Of a stretch of 64,000 bases of DNA, positions 42,918 to 52,297 are shown in pieces. Source of the stretch: CAVUMR01 sp963742715. Its GTDB lineage: Bacteria; Actinomycetota; Actinomycetes; Mycobacteriales; Micromonosporaceae. Under the pieces are notes generated by a model. It did not search any database. It worked only from the letters and a program-made list of their open reading frames with translations, and was not told the DNA's origin. Positions within the stretch are counted from its first letter, which is position 1; each line of letters opens with the position of its first letter. Where the stretch lies: assembly GCA_963742715.1 (NCBI GenBank), contig CAVUMR010000003.1, positions 620,001 to 684,000 on the forward strand, given 5' to 3'. A program made the position numbers and the translations under genes.

Positions 42918-43922
42918 TCAGCGGAGCTGTCCGACCCGGTCGACGATCGCGGTCCTGATGATCGCGTTGCCCTGACCGTTCGGCCGGCCGGACACGATCT
43001 TCCGTTCGCCCAGGTAGGTGAACGTCTTCGCCTCGAACATGAGCTGCTCAGCGGGTTCCGAGGTACTGGGCGGGGCGGCCACGGCCACCGCCGGCCGGCC
43101 GAGGAGGTCCACCGCGCCGGGCTCCACCCGTACCCCCGGGATCAGGGCCATGGTCTCGAACAACGCCGCGCGCAGGTTCGGCGGCAGCACCTCGGCGAAG
43201 AGCAGTTCGGCCATCTCCTCGAAGATCCGCGTCGCGCGCACATCCGCGGGCATGCCGTCCTTCTCGATGCTGTCCTTGTCGACGCCGGCCATCGTGGTCA
43301 GGACGCCGAGCAGGGCTTCCGGCTCGGTCGGCAGGTCGGTCCGGTACGCCGGCAGCGGCGGGCAGCCGGCGGTCGGCCCGGAGTTCGGCGACGGGATGCC
43401 CGGATGGCAGCCACCGATCGGAAGCCGCTCCCAGGCGCCGTGGGACCCCACCCTGGTGTCGACGCGGCCGTCGTGCCGGCCATCGATCGACATCCAGGCG
43501 TGCCGTTGGACCGGTCCGGGCCCGTTGTAGACCTCCCGGGACTCGATGTAGAACAGCTGGTCAGCGCGGGGTTTCGGGTCGGGTGCCCGCCGGGCGGCCG
43601 CGGCCGCCTGCCGCAGGAAGGTCGCCGGATCGACCCCGGCCACCGTCGAGGTGGTCGCCGCGGGTCGCTGCGTACCGGTGCCGTGGGTGCCGCTACGGGG
43701 CAGCACGGCCACCCCGACAGACAGCGCGACCACCGCAGCCGCGGTACCGACCGTGGCCAGCCACATGCCGGTCCGCGGCCCCAGCACCCCGGCCATCCGG
43801 CGGCGCGGCCGCTCGGCCGCGAGCACCCGCCAGCGCAGCGCGGCCGGCGGCTCGACCGGGTCGGGATCCAGCGTGGAGCCGAGCTCGCGCAGCAGCTCCA
43901 GGTCGTCCATCCGGTTGCTCAT
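42918..43922 (-). CDS. CU044_5270-like membrane protein, ECF sigma factor partner
   Basis: A 334-aa protein with a cytoplasmic N-terminus (MDDLELLRELGSTLDPDPVEPPAALRWR...), one membrane helix at about 52-72 and an extracellular domain. The layout NDLELLR...LDP-P is typical of the CU044_5270 family, which regularly follows ECF sigma genes in actinomycetes and probably acts as an anti-sigma or signal sensor. The ATG overlaps the sigma-factor stop (ATGA). Release of sigma on an outside signal is the inferred role. Confidence 0.82.
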   Translation of the reverse strand: MSNRMDDLELLRELGSTLDPDPVEPPAALRWRVLAAERPRRRMAGVLGPRTGMWLATVGTAAAVVALSVGVAVLPRSGTHGTGTQRPAATTSTVAGVDPATFLRQAAAAARRAPDPKPRADQLFYIESREVYNGPGPVQRHAWMSIDGRHDGRVDTRVGSHGAWERLPIGGCHPGIPSPNSGPTAGCPPLPAYRTDLPTEPEALLGVLTTMAGVDKDSIEKDGMPADVRATRIFEEMAELLFAEVLPPNLRAALFETMALIPGVRVEPGAVDLLGRPAVAVAAPPSTSEPAEQLMFEAKTFTYLGERKIVSGRPNGQGNAIIRTAIVDRVGQLR

Positions 43923-44527
43923 GACCTGTCCTCACCGAGAGTCGTTGGGTTGCTGCCGCCGAGTGCGGCTCGTACCTTGCGGCGCGCCCGGTTGAGTCGG
44001 GACCGGACGGTGCCGACCGGGATCCGCAGCGCTTCGGCCACCTCGGCGTACTCGAGGCCACCCCAGGCGACCAGCAGCAGTACGTCCCGATCACCGGCCG
44101 ACAGCTTGGCCAGCGCGTTCGCCAGCTCGCCGCGTACCGCCTGCGCGGTCACGCCGTCGGCGACCCGCTCGGCCAGCCCGTCGGTGGGCAGCTCGCCGGC
44201 GACCCGGTTCATAGCCCGGTACCGGGCCTTCTCCTTGCGGTGGTGCCGGGAGATCTCCTTGGTGACGATGCCGAACAACCACGGCCGCGCGTCGAGTCGG
44301 GCCGGGTCGTACCGGTCGCGATGCCGGAACGCGGCGAGAAACGTGTCGGCCACGACGTCCTCCGCGACATCCGGCCCGACCCGGCGGTACGCGTAGCGGT
44401 ACAGCTGGCCGGCGTGCCGGTCGTACAGCGTGGAGAACAGGTCCGAGTCGAGCAGCGAGGCTTCGATCAGTTCCGCGTCACTGGCTCCCGACCCGGTCAG
44501 TGGAGGTCCTTCCAAGATGGCGGTCAT
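43919..44527 (-). CDS. ECF-type RNA polymerase sigma factor
   Basis: A 202-aa sigma-70 family protein with only regions 2 and 4: LYDRHAGQLYRYAYRRVGP...AEDVVADTFLAAFRHRDRYDP...RPWLFGIVTKEISRHHRK (region 2) and LSAGDRDVLLLVAWGGLEYAEVAEALRIPVGTVRSRLNRARRKV (region 4, helix-turn-helix). It directs RNA polymerase to a regulon unknown here. Overlap with the partner gene shows coupled synthesis. Confidence 0.93.
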   Translation of the reverse strand: MTAILEGPPLTGSGASDAELIEASLLDSDLFSTLYDRHAGQLYRYAYRRVGPDVAEDVVADTFLAAFRHRDRYDPARLDARPWLFGIVTKEISRHHRKEKARYRAMNRVAGELPTDGLAERVADGVTAQAVRGELANALAKLSAGDRDVLLLVAWGGLEYAEVAEALRIPVGTVRSRLNRARRKVRAALGGSNPTTLGEDRS

Positions 44528-44648
44528 ATCCGGTCCAGTGGACCCACGATGACGTTCCCTTCGGTCGGCGTACGGGCGGCGTGCCCTCCTTGCCCTGTTC
44601 TCGCCGCCTGTGCCGGTTCGGGTTCACGCCGACGCGTTGGTACGCCCG

Positions 44649-45170
44649 CTACGGCTGGCGCAACGGAACCAGCCGACCCAACCGGACGGCCAACCGCAAC
44701 AGCCGCTCCGCCTCGGCCGGTCCGGAGGGCGAGTGCAGCAGCCCGACGCCGCGCTCGGGCGCCAGCAGCAACCAGCCACGCTGTACGTCCAGGCGAACCG
44801 GGAAGTCGACCGACTGCTGGAGTACGGCCAGATCGACCGGGGCCGCGACCGGTACCGCGGCGAGACTCCAGGCCTTGCGCGCCGGCGCGCCGCTGCCGAC
44901 GGTCCGGTGGTTGATCCAGCGCGCCAGCGTCAGCAGCGCCACCGGTACGCCGTCGAGCTGGCCGTACAGCACCTCGTCGATCTCGGCGCCGGGTGCGGCG
45001 ATCGACCACGGGTCGGCTCCCCGGCGGTACGTGAGGCCGAGCCGCGCGCCGAGTGCGGCCAGCTGCGAGCGGCGCCGCAACTCCCGTCGGATGACGAAGG
45101 TGAACGCGGCGATCGTCAACACAACGAACAGTCCCGCGCACCCGAGTACGACCGCGAGCGCACCGTTCAT
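44649..45170 (-). CDS. Hypothetical single-TM protein
   Basis: A 173-aa protein: one N-terminal membrane helix (about 5-27), then a basic coil (RRELRRRSQLAALGARLGL) and a cytoplasmic alpha/beta part with strands around VDFPVRLDVQRGWLLLAPERG. There are no catalytic motifs. It ends 121 bp before the ECF sigma gene and begins 12 bp after the TIGR03086-like gene, so it is likely in an operon with that gene. Confidence 0.65.
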   Translation of the reverse strand: MNGALAVVLGCAGLFVVLTIAAFTFVIRRELRRRSQLAALGARLGLTYRRGADPWSIAAPGAEIDEVLYGQLDGVPVALLTLARWINHRTVGSGAPARKAWSLAAVPVAAPVDLAVLQQSVDFPVRLDVQRGWLLLAPERGVGLLHSPSGPAEAERLLRLAVRLGRLVPLRQP

Positions 45171-45182
45171 GCGCGGATCCTG

Positions 45183-45794
45183 TCAGGCGCCGCGGGATAA
45201 CGCGCGCTGCGGCTGCCGGCCGAGGAACGCGAGCAGCCGGTCCCCGGGGCTGCTGGCCGGGGACAGGCCGACCGGTGGGGCGAACCGGACCGGCCGGTCC
45301 GCGTCGGCCACGAACAGCACCGCCAGCTCCAGCAGCTCCTCGGCCAGCGACGGTGGGATCGGCCGGTGGCTGCCGCAGGCCTGGGCGAGGTCCCAGCCGT
45401 GCACCGCGATCTCGATGGCGCCGGTGCTGACGACGATGCTGGCGGTCAGCGACGCGTCGGCGATCGAGACGAACGGTCGGGGCCGCGGCTGTGGGCCAGG
45501 CGGGCGAGCAGTCACGGCCCGGTGGCGGATCGCCACGCTCGGGTCGGCCGCCGACTCCGCGGTGCCGGCGACCGGTTCCGGGTCCACCCGGCCATCGTCG
45601 AGCGCCTCGGCCATCGCCGCGAGCGAGTCGTCCAGGTGCGCCAGCAGCGCGCGCACGTCCCAGGCGGGGCAGGGGGTGACCAGCGGCAGGGCTTCCGGAG
45701 AAACCAGGTGGAGGCTGCCGAGGGTGTAGTTGATCGCGCGTTCGAGCAGCCCGATTCCCCCGAGCAGGGCTGCTCTCGCGCGGGCGTCGGTCAT
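45183..45794 (-). CDS. TIGR03086-like (mycothiol-dependent maleylpyruvate isomerase fold) protein
   Basis: A 203-aa four-helix protein of the DinB/MDMPI group. WDVRALLAHLDDSLAAMAEAL has the helix that carries the first metal His in this group and AIEIAVHGWDLAQACG the second (His-x-x-Asp). Such proteins use mycothiol or bind zinc; the substrate is unknown. In many actinomycetes a TIGR03086 gene directly follows a SigX5-type sigma gene as here, 12 bp downstream. ATG 45794. Confidence 0.8.
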   Translation of the reverse strand: MTDARARAALLGGIGLLERAINYTLGSLHLVSPEALPLVTPCPAWDVRALLAHLDDSLAAMAEALDDGRVDPEPVAGTAESAADPSVAIRHRAVTARPPGPQPRPRPFVSIADASLTASIVVSTGAIEIAVHGWDLAQACGSHRPIPPSLAEELLELAVLFVADADRPVRFAPPVGLSPASSPGDRLLAFLGRQPQRALSRGA

Positions 45795-45805
45795 GGCGAC
45801 CCGGC

Positions 45806-46855
45806 TCAGCCCGCCGCCGGCGGCACCGCCGGCTGGCTGGCCGACAGCGGCGCGTCGAGTGGCGGCAGGCTCGCCGGCAGCCCGAACGTCTCGAACAGGC
45901 GCAGGTCGAAGAAGCAGGCCACGTGCGTGATGCCGCCGGCCCGATGGTCGAGCACCGGCAGGTTGAACGGCCGGTACGTCGCCGTCCAGGCTGCGCATGT
46001 ACAAGCCGAACGCGGGCTGGCCGTTGGCCATCGTCGGTACCAGGCGCATGTCGCCAGGGCCCTTCGCCGGGCACTGCGTGCCGATGAGCCGGCCGATCGC
46101 CTCGGCACCGATGTACCAGCCGGGGAACGGCGGCATCTCCCAGACGGCGTCGGAGGTGAACAGCTTGACCATCGCCGGGATGTCGTAGTTCTCGAACGCG
46201 GCCACGTACCGGTCGAGCAGCTCCTGCTGCTCGGCGGTGACGGGCTCGGCGACGGTGTCCTCGGACGGGGACACCTGCGTCGAGCTGCGCCCGGGCGCGC
46301 TGCAGGCTGCTGTTGACGGCCGCGGTGCTGGTGTCCAGCAGCTCGGCGACCTCGGCGGCCTTCCAGTGCAGCACCTCGCGCAGCACCAGCACGGCCCGCT
46401 GCCGGGGCGGCAGGTGCTGCAGGGCGGCGATCAGGGCCAGCCGGACGCTCTCCCGGCCGGTCACGATGGTGGCCGGATCGGCTGAGTCGCCGCCGATCAT
46501 GGCGTCCGGGATCGGCTCGAGCCAGGGCACCTCGTCCTGCGCGACCACCGGCGTCGGTCGGGTCCGAGCTGGGCTGGCCCAGACCGGTCGGCATAGGCCG
46601 CCGGCCCCGGCTCTCCAGCGCGGTCAGGCAGGCCCGGGTCGCGATCTTGTACAGCCAGGTGCGGACCGACGAGCGCCCCTCGAACCGGTCGTACGACTTC
46701 CAGGCGCGGAGGTACGTCTCCTGCACCAGGTCTTCGGCGTCGTGTACCGAGCCGAGCATCCGGTAGCAGTGCGCGAGCAACTCACGCCGGTACGGATCGG
46801 CCTGCCGCAGAAAGTCCTCGTTCACCGCGCTGCCTGCCATCGCCACGGTCGTCAC
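45806..46855 (-). pseudogene. SigX5-like (TIGR02960) sigma factor with SnoaL-like domain, three frameshifts
   Basis: Starting at 46855 (MAGSAVNEDFLRQADPYRRE...), region 2 is complete (VHDAEDLVQETYLRAWKSYDRFEG). At about 46547 the conserved frame shifts: PTDA is followed by VVAQDEVPWLEPIPDAM, then region 4 (LPPRQRAVLVLREVLHWKAAEVAELL). At about 46277 a second shift leads to VSPSEDTVAEPVTAEQQELLDRYV and the SnoaL-like domain (WEMPPFPGWYIGAEAIGRL). At about 45985 a third shift gives TYRPFNLPVLDHRAGGITH to the stop. Each shift is one extra base. Protein sequence between shifts is intact, so either decay is very recent or the base calls are wrong. The restored protein would be about 349 aa, the length of the family. 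Confidence 0.8.
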
Positions 46856-46991
46856 CCCTCATCACCTGGCCTCTCCCCTGTATAGACCAGCGGGTCGGCA
46901 AGAAGTCATCGGTGACTGAGAAGTTTTTCGGACGCGACAGCAGCCCCGGCGCCGGGGGGCCGGCGCGCCCCGGCGCGGGAGGCCGGGCCGG

Positions 46992-47018
46992 CCCCGGTGC
47001 CCGATCCGGGCACCGGGG
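46992..47018 (-). terminator. Terminator hairpin of the GH15-type gene
   Basis: CCCCGGTGCCCG (46992-47003) pairs perfectly with CGGGCACCGGGG (47007-47018) with a three-base loop, nine bases past the stop at 47028. Confidence 0.8.
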
Positions 47019-47027
47019 CACATACCG

Positions 47028-49229
47028 CTAGCGGCAGCCGCTGGTGTGGTACCGGCAGGCCACCACGGTCGGCGTATCCACCGGGTACCCGGCGTCGATC
47101 GACACGGCCAACCGGATGAACTGCGCGTGCGTCCAGGCCAGTGGCGTCGCCGAGAACGTGTTCTCCCCCGGTACGAACGCCGGGTTGCTGCCGTCGGCCG
47201 GCGCCCGGTGGTCCCACACCTGCTCGGCCAGCAGGTACGACAGGTCGTCGCCGGAGCGCGCCATCGTGTCCAGCTGCAGCTGCGCGCTGCCGCCGTTGGC
47301 CAGGACGTACTCGCCGCGTTCACCGGTCAGCAGCGGCCAGCCGCGGCCGAGGGTCTCACCGGAGCCGGCGTCCACCGGCTGCCAGCCGCTGCCGTCCAGC
47401 TTCTCGCCGTACCCGTCGAAGCTGGCCCGGTGCCAGAACCGGCCGTTGGGCGTGGTGTAGCTGAGCTCGGAGTCGATCACTGGCAGGGTGGACCGCACGT
47501 TCGGGTCGTTGGCCGGCTTCACGCCGAGGCGTACCACATCCAGGAAGCTCGGGTCGACGACCTTGCGCTGGTCGATCAGCGGGCCACCGTCGGAGATCTG
47601 GAACTCGTCCGCGGCGTTCGCGTCGCCGTTGACCGACAGCCGCAGGTAGTACGGCTTGGCCGAGAGCGGGCCGTTGGTCGTGACCGTGTAGTGCTCCAGG
47701 TTGGCCTGCCACTCGTCCGCCTTGGCCAGGTACGCGGTCGCCTTGGCGGTGGCGCCGTTGGTCCTGGCCACGTCCGCCGCGCACACCAGCCCGGCGATCT
47801 CGGCGGCGATGGTGGCGGGCGAGAAGCCGGCCGCGTTCTCCCAGCGCTCCTGGTCGGTACGCGGGCCGTTCGCGACGAGATAGTCGGCGGAGCGGCGGAT
47901 GTGCTCCCAGTCGGTCGCCCCGGTGCGGTGCAGCTGCCAGGCGAGCACCAGCGGGAACGCCACCTCGTCCATCTGCAGCCCGCCGAACACCGGCTCGCCG
48001 TCCAGCCGCGAGTTCTGCGGGAAGGTGCCGTCCGGCCGCTGCTGGTGGTTCCACAGGTAGCCGAGCGCCCGGTTGGCCGCGGCGGTGTCGCCGGCGGCGA
48101 TCAGCGCGGTCGCGATCTGGTACAGGTCCCGGGACCAGACCGCGTGGTACACCGGAAGCTGCTGCAGTACGTCCGCCCAGCCGATCCACGGCCGGCCGGG
48201 TGCGGCCACGAAGCCACCGCGGAACGTCTTGTCCTCGGACGCGGCGAGCACCATCGCCGACACGTTGTACGTCTTCTGCCAGGCGCCCGCGCTGTCCGGC
48301 GTCGACTTGAGCGAGCCGAGGTAGCTGTGCCAGCCGGCGGTGTAGGCGTTGTACGCCGAGGTGAACCCGCGCTTCAGCGCGGCGCTCGCGACCCCGGCCG
48401 CGCTGTCGGACTTCGCGGCGAAGCCGAGCGCGAGGGTCAGGCGGTTGTGACCGGCCAGGCCGGTCAGCTTCGTCTTACCGAGCTGTACGACGTTGCCGCG
48501 CGCGGTCGCCTGGTACGACCAGTCCATCGTGTGGTCGTCGCGCAGGTCCGACCAGCCGTCACTGCGGTCGGCGTACCCGCTGGACGTCTTGGTGAAGCCG
48601 GACGACGCGAGTACCGCGCTGCTCTGTACGCCGTCGGTGGCGAGCAGCCCGCCGTGGCCGGACGAGCCGAGGTCGTCGTTCCCGTTCAACCCGAGCGCCG
48701 CGTCGTGCAGTACGTACACCTGGTACGGCTGACCGGTCAGCGACTCGAACCGCACGTCCACCAGTACGGCGGCGCGGGCCGGATCGGTCACGTACGTCTT
48801 GGTGATCCGGTACTTGCCGCTGGTCGCCGTGTTGACCTGCCGGTACACCAGCGCCTTCGGGTCGACCAGCTCGGTGCGGTGGGTGGTCGCGCTGTCCTCG
48901 CGGTCGGCGAACGTGGCGCCGTCGGACACCACGAGCTGGGTGTCCCGGGTCCCCGGCGTGTCGATGCGCGGGAAGAACACCTCGCTCAACGTGCCGCTGT
49001 TCAGCGTGTACCAGACCTTGCTGTTCAGCGCGGGGATCGCGGTACCGAATCCGTCCTTGTCCCCCGGCGACCAGTTGGCCGCGGCGCCCGGGTATCCCGG
49101 CGCGGCCGGTGCCGCGCTGGCGGCCGTGGGCGCTGCCGCCGCGGCCGCGCCGACGACCAGCGTCAACGCGACCAGGCGTACGGTCACCCGACCTCGGCGA
49201 CGGGACAGGATGGGCAGCGACAGACCCAT
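47028..49229 (-). CDS. Secreted GH15-type glucoamylase/glucodextranase-like enzyme
   Basis: A 733-aa exported protein. Signal peptide at 1-42 (basic start, hydrophobic LVALTLVVGAAAAAA, cleavage near ASAAPAAPG). Then the N-terminal beta-sandwich of bacterial glucoamylases (GPGDKDGFGTA-like opening, WYTLNSGTLSEVFFPRID, the family's start motif) and an (alpha/alpha)6 barrel with HAVWSRDLYQIATALIAAGD, the conserved W-x-R-D-x-Y substrate site, and RPDGTFPQNSRLDG. It removes glucose (or trehalose-type units) from glucans outside the cell. The ATG at 49229 follows GGAGG. It stands alone with its own terminator. Confidence 0.9.
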   Translation of the reverse strand: MGLSLPILSRRRGRVTVRLVALTLVVGAAAAAAPTAASAAPAAPGYPGAAANWSPGDKDGFGTAIPALNSKVWYTLNSGTLSEVFFPRIDTPGTRDTQLVVSDGATFADREDSATTHRTELVDPKALVYRQVNTATSGKYRITKTYVTDPARAAVLVDVRFESLTGQPYQVYVLHDAALGLNGNDDLGSSGHGGLLATDGVQSSAVLASSGFTKTSSGYADRSDGWSDLRDDHTMDWSYQATARGNVVQLGKTKLTGLAGHNRLTLALGFAAKSDSAAGVASAALKRGFTSAYNAYTAGWHSYLGSLKSTPDSAGAWQKTYNVSAMVLAASEDKTFRGGFVAAPGRPWIGWADVLQQLPVYHAVWSRDLYQIATALIAAGDTAAANRALGYLWNHQQRPDGTFPQNSRLDGEPVFGGLQMDEVAFPLVLAWQLHRTGATDWEHIRRSADYLVANGPRTDQERWENAAGFSPATIAAEIAGLVCAADVARTNGATAKATAYLAKADEWQANLEHYTVTTNGPLSAKPYYLRLSVNGDANAADEFQISDGGPLIDQRKVVDPSFLDVVRLGVKPANDPNVRSTLPVIDSELSYTTPNGRFWHRASFDGYGEKLDGSGWQPVDAGSGETLGRGWPLLTGERGEYVLANGGSAQLQLDTMARSGDDLSYLLAEQVWDHRAPADGSNPAFVPGENTFSATPLAWTHAQFIRLAVSIDAGYPVDTPTVVACRYHTSGCR

Positions 49230-49370
49230 TGACGTACCTCCGGTTCGCGCGAGGACCGCGCCTGCCCCCCGGTCGGGCGGTCTGGATCGACCAGACCATA
49301 GCGCCAACGCCGGACGGTCGCCGGATGTGATCGGGCCATTCGCTCCATAACGGACGGCGCTTCATGACGA

Positions 49371-49401
49371 ACGGCGGGCGGCCATCACGGCCGCCCGCCG
49401 T
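49371..49401 (-). terminator. Terminator hairpin of the RCC1-repeat gene
   Basis: ACGGCGGGCGGCC (49371-49383) pairs with GGCCGCCCGCCGT (49389-49401), loop five bases, 23 bases after the stop at 49424. Confidence 0.8.
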
Positions 49402-49423
49402 CGTAGCGGTACGAGGTTCCCGG

Positions 49424-50557
49424 TCAGAGCGCCGCGCTGTAGCTGCGGCCGGCGGCGACCGCAACGACCCCGGTCAGGCCGGGCACGGCCACCGGCAGCG
49501 TGCGGTTGGTGGTGGTGCCGTCGCCGAGCTGCCCGTAGGCGTTCGAGCCCCAGGTGCGGACGGCGCCACCGGCGACGACGGCCAGGCCGTGATCGCGGCC
49601 GCAGCCGATCGCGGTCACCCCGGTCAGGTTCCGGGTCTGCACCGGACTGCGACGCATCGTCTTGGTCCCGTCACCGAGCTGCCCGAGGTTGTTGCGTCCC
49701 CACGCCCAGACCGTGCCGTCCGAGCGCAGCGCCAGGCTGTGATAGGCGCCGGCCGCGATCGCGACGACGTCGGTCAGGCTGCCGGCCCGCACCGCGTGGT
49801 TCCGGTGCGTCTGCGTACCGTCACCGAGCTCGCCGTAGGTGTTGTTGCCGAACGTCCACACGGTGCCGTCCGAGCGCAGCGCCAGGCTGTGGTCCCGGCC
49901 ACCGGCCAGCGCGATCACGTCGGTCAGCCCGGACACCGTCACCGGGGTGGTTCGGAGTGTGAAGGTGCCGTCGCCGAGTTCACCGAACGCGTTGTAGCCC
50001 CAGGCCGCCACGGTGCCGTTGCTGCGCAGCGCCAGGCTGTGCCCGCGCCCGCCGGCGATCATCGTGATGCCGGTGAGTCCGGACACCTGTACCGGCCGGT
50101 TGCGCTTGGTCTTCGTACCGTCGCCGAGCTGCCCCTGGGCGTTGTTGCCCCAGGCCCGGACCGTGCCGTCCGGGAGCAGCGCCATGCTGTGGTAGTGCCC
50201 GCCGGACACCTGTACCACGTTGGCCAGGCCGGTCACCTGTACCGGGGTGGAGCGGTTCCCGCTGACGCCGATGCCGAGCTGGCCGTACTGGTTGGAGCCC
50301 CAGGTCCACACCGTGCCGTCCGAGCGCCGGGCGACCACGTGCTCGCGACCGCCGTGCAGCTCCACCACGTTGGTGAGGCCGGCGACCGTACCGCCGAAGT
50401 GGTTGGTGGTGGTGCCGTCGCCGAGTTCCCCGAAACTGTTGCTGCCCCAGGTGTGCGGGGTGCCCGGAATCCCGGCCGCCGCCGGAGCGGCCGCGGCGAG
50501 CGGCATGATCAACAGCGCACCGAACGCGGCCACCACCGTGAGTCCACGGACTCGCAT
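49424..50557 (-). CDS. Secreted RCC1-repeat beta-propeller protein
   Basis: A 377-aa protein with a signal peptide (about 1-28, ending AAAAPAAAG) and seven repeats of about 50 residues built on G-x-x-H-S-L-A-L-R-S-D-G-T-V-W-x-W-G-x-N-x-x-G-x-L-G-D-G-T. RCC1 repeats fold to a seven-bladed propeller; bacterial secreted forms bind proteins or surfaces and have no known single function. GGGAGA precedes ATG 50557. Confidence 0.9.
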   Translation of the reverse strand: MRVRGLTVVAAFGALLIMPLAAAAPAAAGIPGTPHTWGSNSFGELGDGTTTNHFGGTVAGLTNVVELHGGREHVVARRSDGTVWTWGSNQYGQLGIGVSGNRSTPVQVTGLANVVQVSGGHYHSMALLPDGTVRAWGNNAQGQLGDGTKTKRNRPVQVSGLTGITMIAGGRGHSLALRSNGTVAAWGYNAFGELGDGTFTLRTTPVTVSGLTDVIALAGGRDHSLALRSDGTVWTFGNNTYGELGDGTQTHRNHAVRAGSLTDVVAIAAGAYHSLALRSDGTVWAWGRNNLGQLGDGTKTMRRSPVQTRNLTGVTAIGCGRDHGLAVVAGGAVRTWGSNAYGQLGDGTTTNRTLPVAVPGLTGVVAVAAGRSYSAAL

Positions 50558-50777
50558 GTCGCTCTCCCGCCTCGTATGCCAGGTCACCATCGGCACGATC
50601 GTGGCACGCGGCGCGGGCCGGACGAGTCACCTTGCAGACAGCCTCGCGTGAACGGGTGACATCGGCGGATTGTGCCGGTCACCAGCGGTTGAGCAGGGCA
50701 TGCGCCTGGTTGGGCGGGCAGCTTGCGCCGGTCTCGACCCTCATGGCTGGACTCTCATGGCTGGGTCATGGCTGGGG

Positions 50778-51113
50778 TCATGGCACCAGCGCCGAGACCT
50801 TCTTCGGCACCACCATCCGCCACGCCTCCACGAGGATCTCGCGCAGTTCCTGCTCGTCGAGCGCGGCCAACCAGACCCGGACCCAGTTGTACCGCTCGTC
50901 CGAGCGGATGGGCGGGAAGTATTTGTCCGGCTCGGACGCGACGAGCCCGTCCCGTTCCTCTTTCGGGAAGCCGAACCCCATCGCGGTCTCGTCCGCGGAC
51001 ACCGAGGCGTACACGATCCGGCCGACCCGGAACGTGACCCGGTCGCGCACCACCTTCTCCTCGGTTCGCGGCAGCGACACCGCGATCCGCCGTACGTCGT
51101 CCAGCGTCACCAT
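50778..51113 (-). CDS. MmcQ/YjbR family DNA-binding-like protein
   Basis: A 111-aa protein with the CyaY/YjbR fold marks: VTLDDVRRIAVSLPRTEEKV at the start, MGFGFPKEERDGLVASEP, NWVRVWLAALDEQELREILVEAWRMVVPKK at the end. The family is called DNA-binding from structure; its role is not settled. The ATG at 51113 fits the usual start; an in-frame GTG at 51161 would add 16 residues. Confidence 0.82.
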   Translation of the reverse strand: MVTLDDVRRIAVSLPRTEEKVVRDRVTFRVGRIVYASVSADETAMGFGFPKEERDGLVASEPDKYFPPIRSDERYNWVRVWLAALDEQELREILVEAWRMVVPKKVSALVP

Positions 51114-51185
51114 GCGCGTGAGCCTGCCCGGTACCACCGACACTTTCGCGCGTACCGGCACGATGGCCGGACGGGGTGCGGACGG

Positions 51186-51365
51186 TCAGGTGAGGTCTAC
51201 GGCGCCTTCGGCCGGATCCGGCAGGTCCCGGAGGGGCTCGGCATCCACGGGCTCGACCAGGCGGTCCGGTGGTACGCGGTGCGGCAGCTCGCCGAATCTG
51301 GCGTAGCGCAGGAACGACCACTCCTCATCCGAGAAGCGGTCCCTGGGCTCGCGCGCCTCACTCAT
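51186..51365 (-). CDS. Small conserved-looking acidic protein
   Basis: A 59-aa peptide starting MSEAREPRDRFSDEEWSFLRYARFGELP. GGAGG is placed six bases before ATG 51365, a strong sign of translation. No membrane or Cys motif. Its family is not known to me. It lies 72 bp before the MmcQ gene in the same direction. Confidence 0.65.
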   Translation of the reverse strand: MSEAREPRDRFSDEEWSFLRYARFGELPHRVPPDRLVEPVDAEPLRDLPDPAEGAVDLT

Positions 51366-51781
51366 CACCGACCTCCACGGCCAGGATCCACCACGAAGGG
51401 ACGACACCGCCTCGGCCGCATGGACAGGCCTCGATGGGCTCACCGGACCACTGACGGAGGCTGCGCGCACCACGCTGACCGGGGATTATGCCCGACTGGC
51501 CGCGGAGGCGACCGGATCGGACGCTATGGCGTCGGGGCCCCGGGATCGGCCGACACAACCGGCATATCGGTACTGCGGCGATTGGCGGCCCCGGCGGCAC
51601 CGAGGGGGTCAGGCTCCCGGACCGCCGGGGCTGCGATTCATGCTGCCGGACAAAGACCGATATAGGCAGCCTTCTGACCAGTAATTTCGATGTGTCTATG
51701 CCCACCGCGCCGCTGACGGCCGCGCCCGAGCGCCCCACGCGACGCACCACACCCGCCCTGCCTGTGCCCACCGCGCGCCCC
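51366..51781. other. Intergenic stretch, no supported gene
   Basis: A 137-residue minus-strand frame crosses this gap (51358-51771) but is Arg/Pro/Ser rich with no ribosome site, so I treat it as chance. No repeats or hairpins stood out. Confidence 0.4.
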
Positions 51782-52210
51782 TCAGCCCATCACGAGCGAG
51801 GTGACGACGTTGGCGATCACGGTGCCGAGACAGGCGAGGGCGGCCATCCAGAGCAGTCGTCTCGACTCCGCCCGGGTCCTGCCCCGCTCCTGCTCGCGCT
51901 CGTCCAGATCGCCCTCCAGCCGCTCCACCGCCGACTCGACCCGGTGCAGATCGGCTTGTACGGCTTCCCGGTGCGCCTGGTACAGATCCCGCCGCAGGTA
52001 CCGGTCGAGCGCCTGACCGAGGTCGGAGATCTCCTCGCTGAGCAGCCCGTACATCCGGTACAGCTCGGCCGGCGTCGGCGGCCCCGACCGGGCGTCCAAC
52101 GCCGCGTCCAAGGACGCACCCGGCGACGCACCCGACGGCTCATGCGACAGTCCGCCGGCGAGCGCGCGCATGGCGACCGATTCGCGCGTATCCGCCCTGT
52201 CCGTACTCAC
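51782..52210 (-). CDS. Coiled-coil protein with C-terminal membrane anchor
   Basis: A 142-aa protein: a disordered first 45 residues, a long charged helix at about 46-115 (DLYQAHREAVQADLHRVESA, VERLEGDLDEREQERGRTR) and a hydrophobic C-terminal helix (LLWMAALACLGTVIANVVTSLVM), so it is tail-anchored with the coil in the cytoplasm. GTG start at 52210. It shares an operator-bearing gap with the divergent XRE regulator, so both may be controlled by it. Confidence 0.65.
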   Translation of the reverse strand: MSTDRADTRESVAMRALAGGLSHEPSGASPGASLDAALDARSGPPTPAELYRMYGLLSEEISDLGQALDRYLRRDLYQAHREAVQADLHRVESAVERLEGDLDEREQERGRTRAESRRLLWMAALACLGTVIANVVTSLVMG

Positions 52211-52224
52211 GCGTCCAAGATAGC

Positions 52225-52281
52225 GGACTTGTATGTCCGGAGCTCGTCACCCATTCGAGTGATTGCAGGACATTTGTGTCC
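52225..52281. promoter_or_regulatory. Two GGAC-N6-GTCC palindromes between divergent genes, with -10 box of the XRE gene
   Basis: GGACTTGTATGTCC (52225-52238) and GGACATTTGTGTCC (52268-52281) have centres 43 bp apart, about four helix turns. The second lies directly before TATTCT (52285-52290), a -10 box seven bases ahead of the regulator's ATG, so that transcript would be leaderless. The sites are good candidates for autorepression by the XRE protein. Confidence 0.65.
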
Positions 52282-52297
52282 GCCTATTCTGGCTTAC

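Noticed and set aside
51358..51771. 137-residue minus-strand frame between small genes
   Set aside because: Composition is Arg/Pro/Ser/Gly as in non-coding GC-rich DNA, there is no ribosome site, and the better-supported 59-aa gene overlaps it in another frame.
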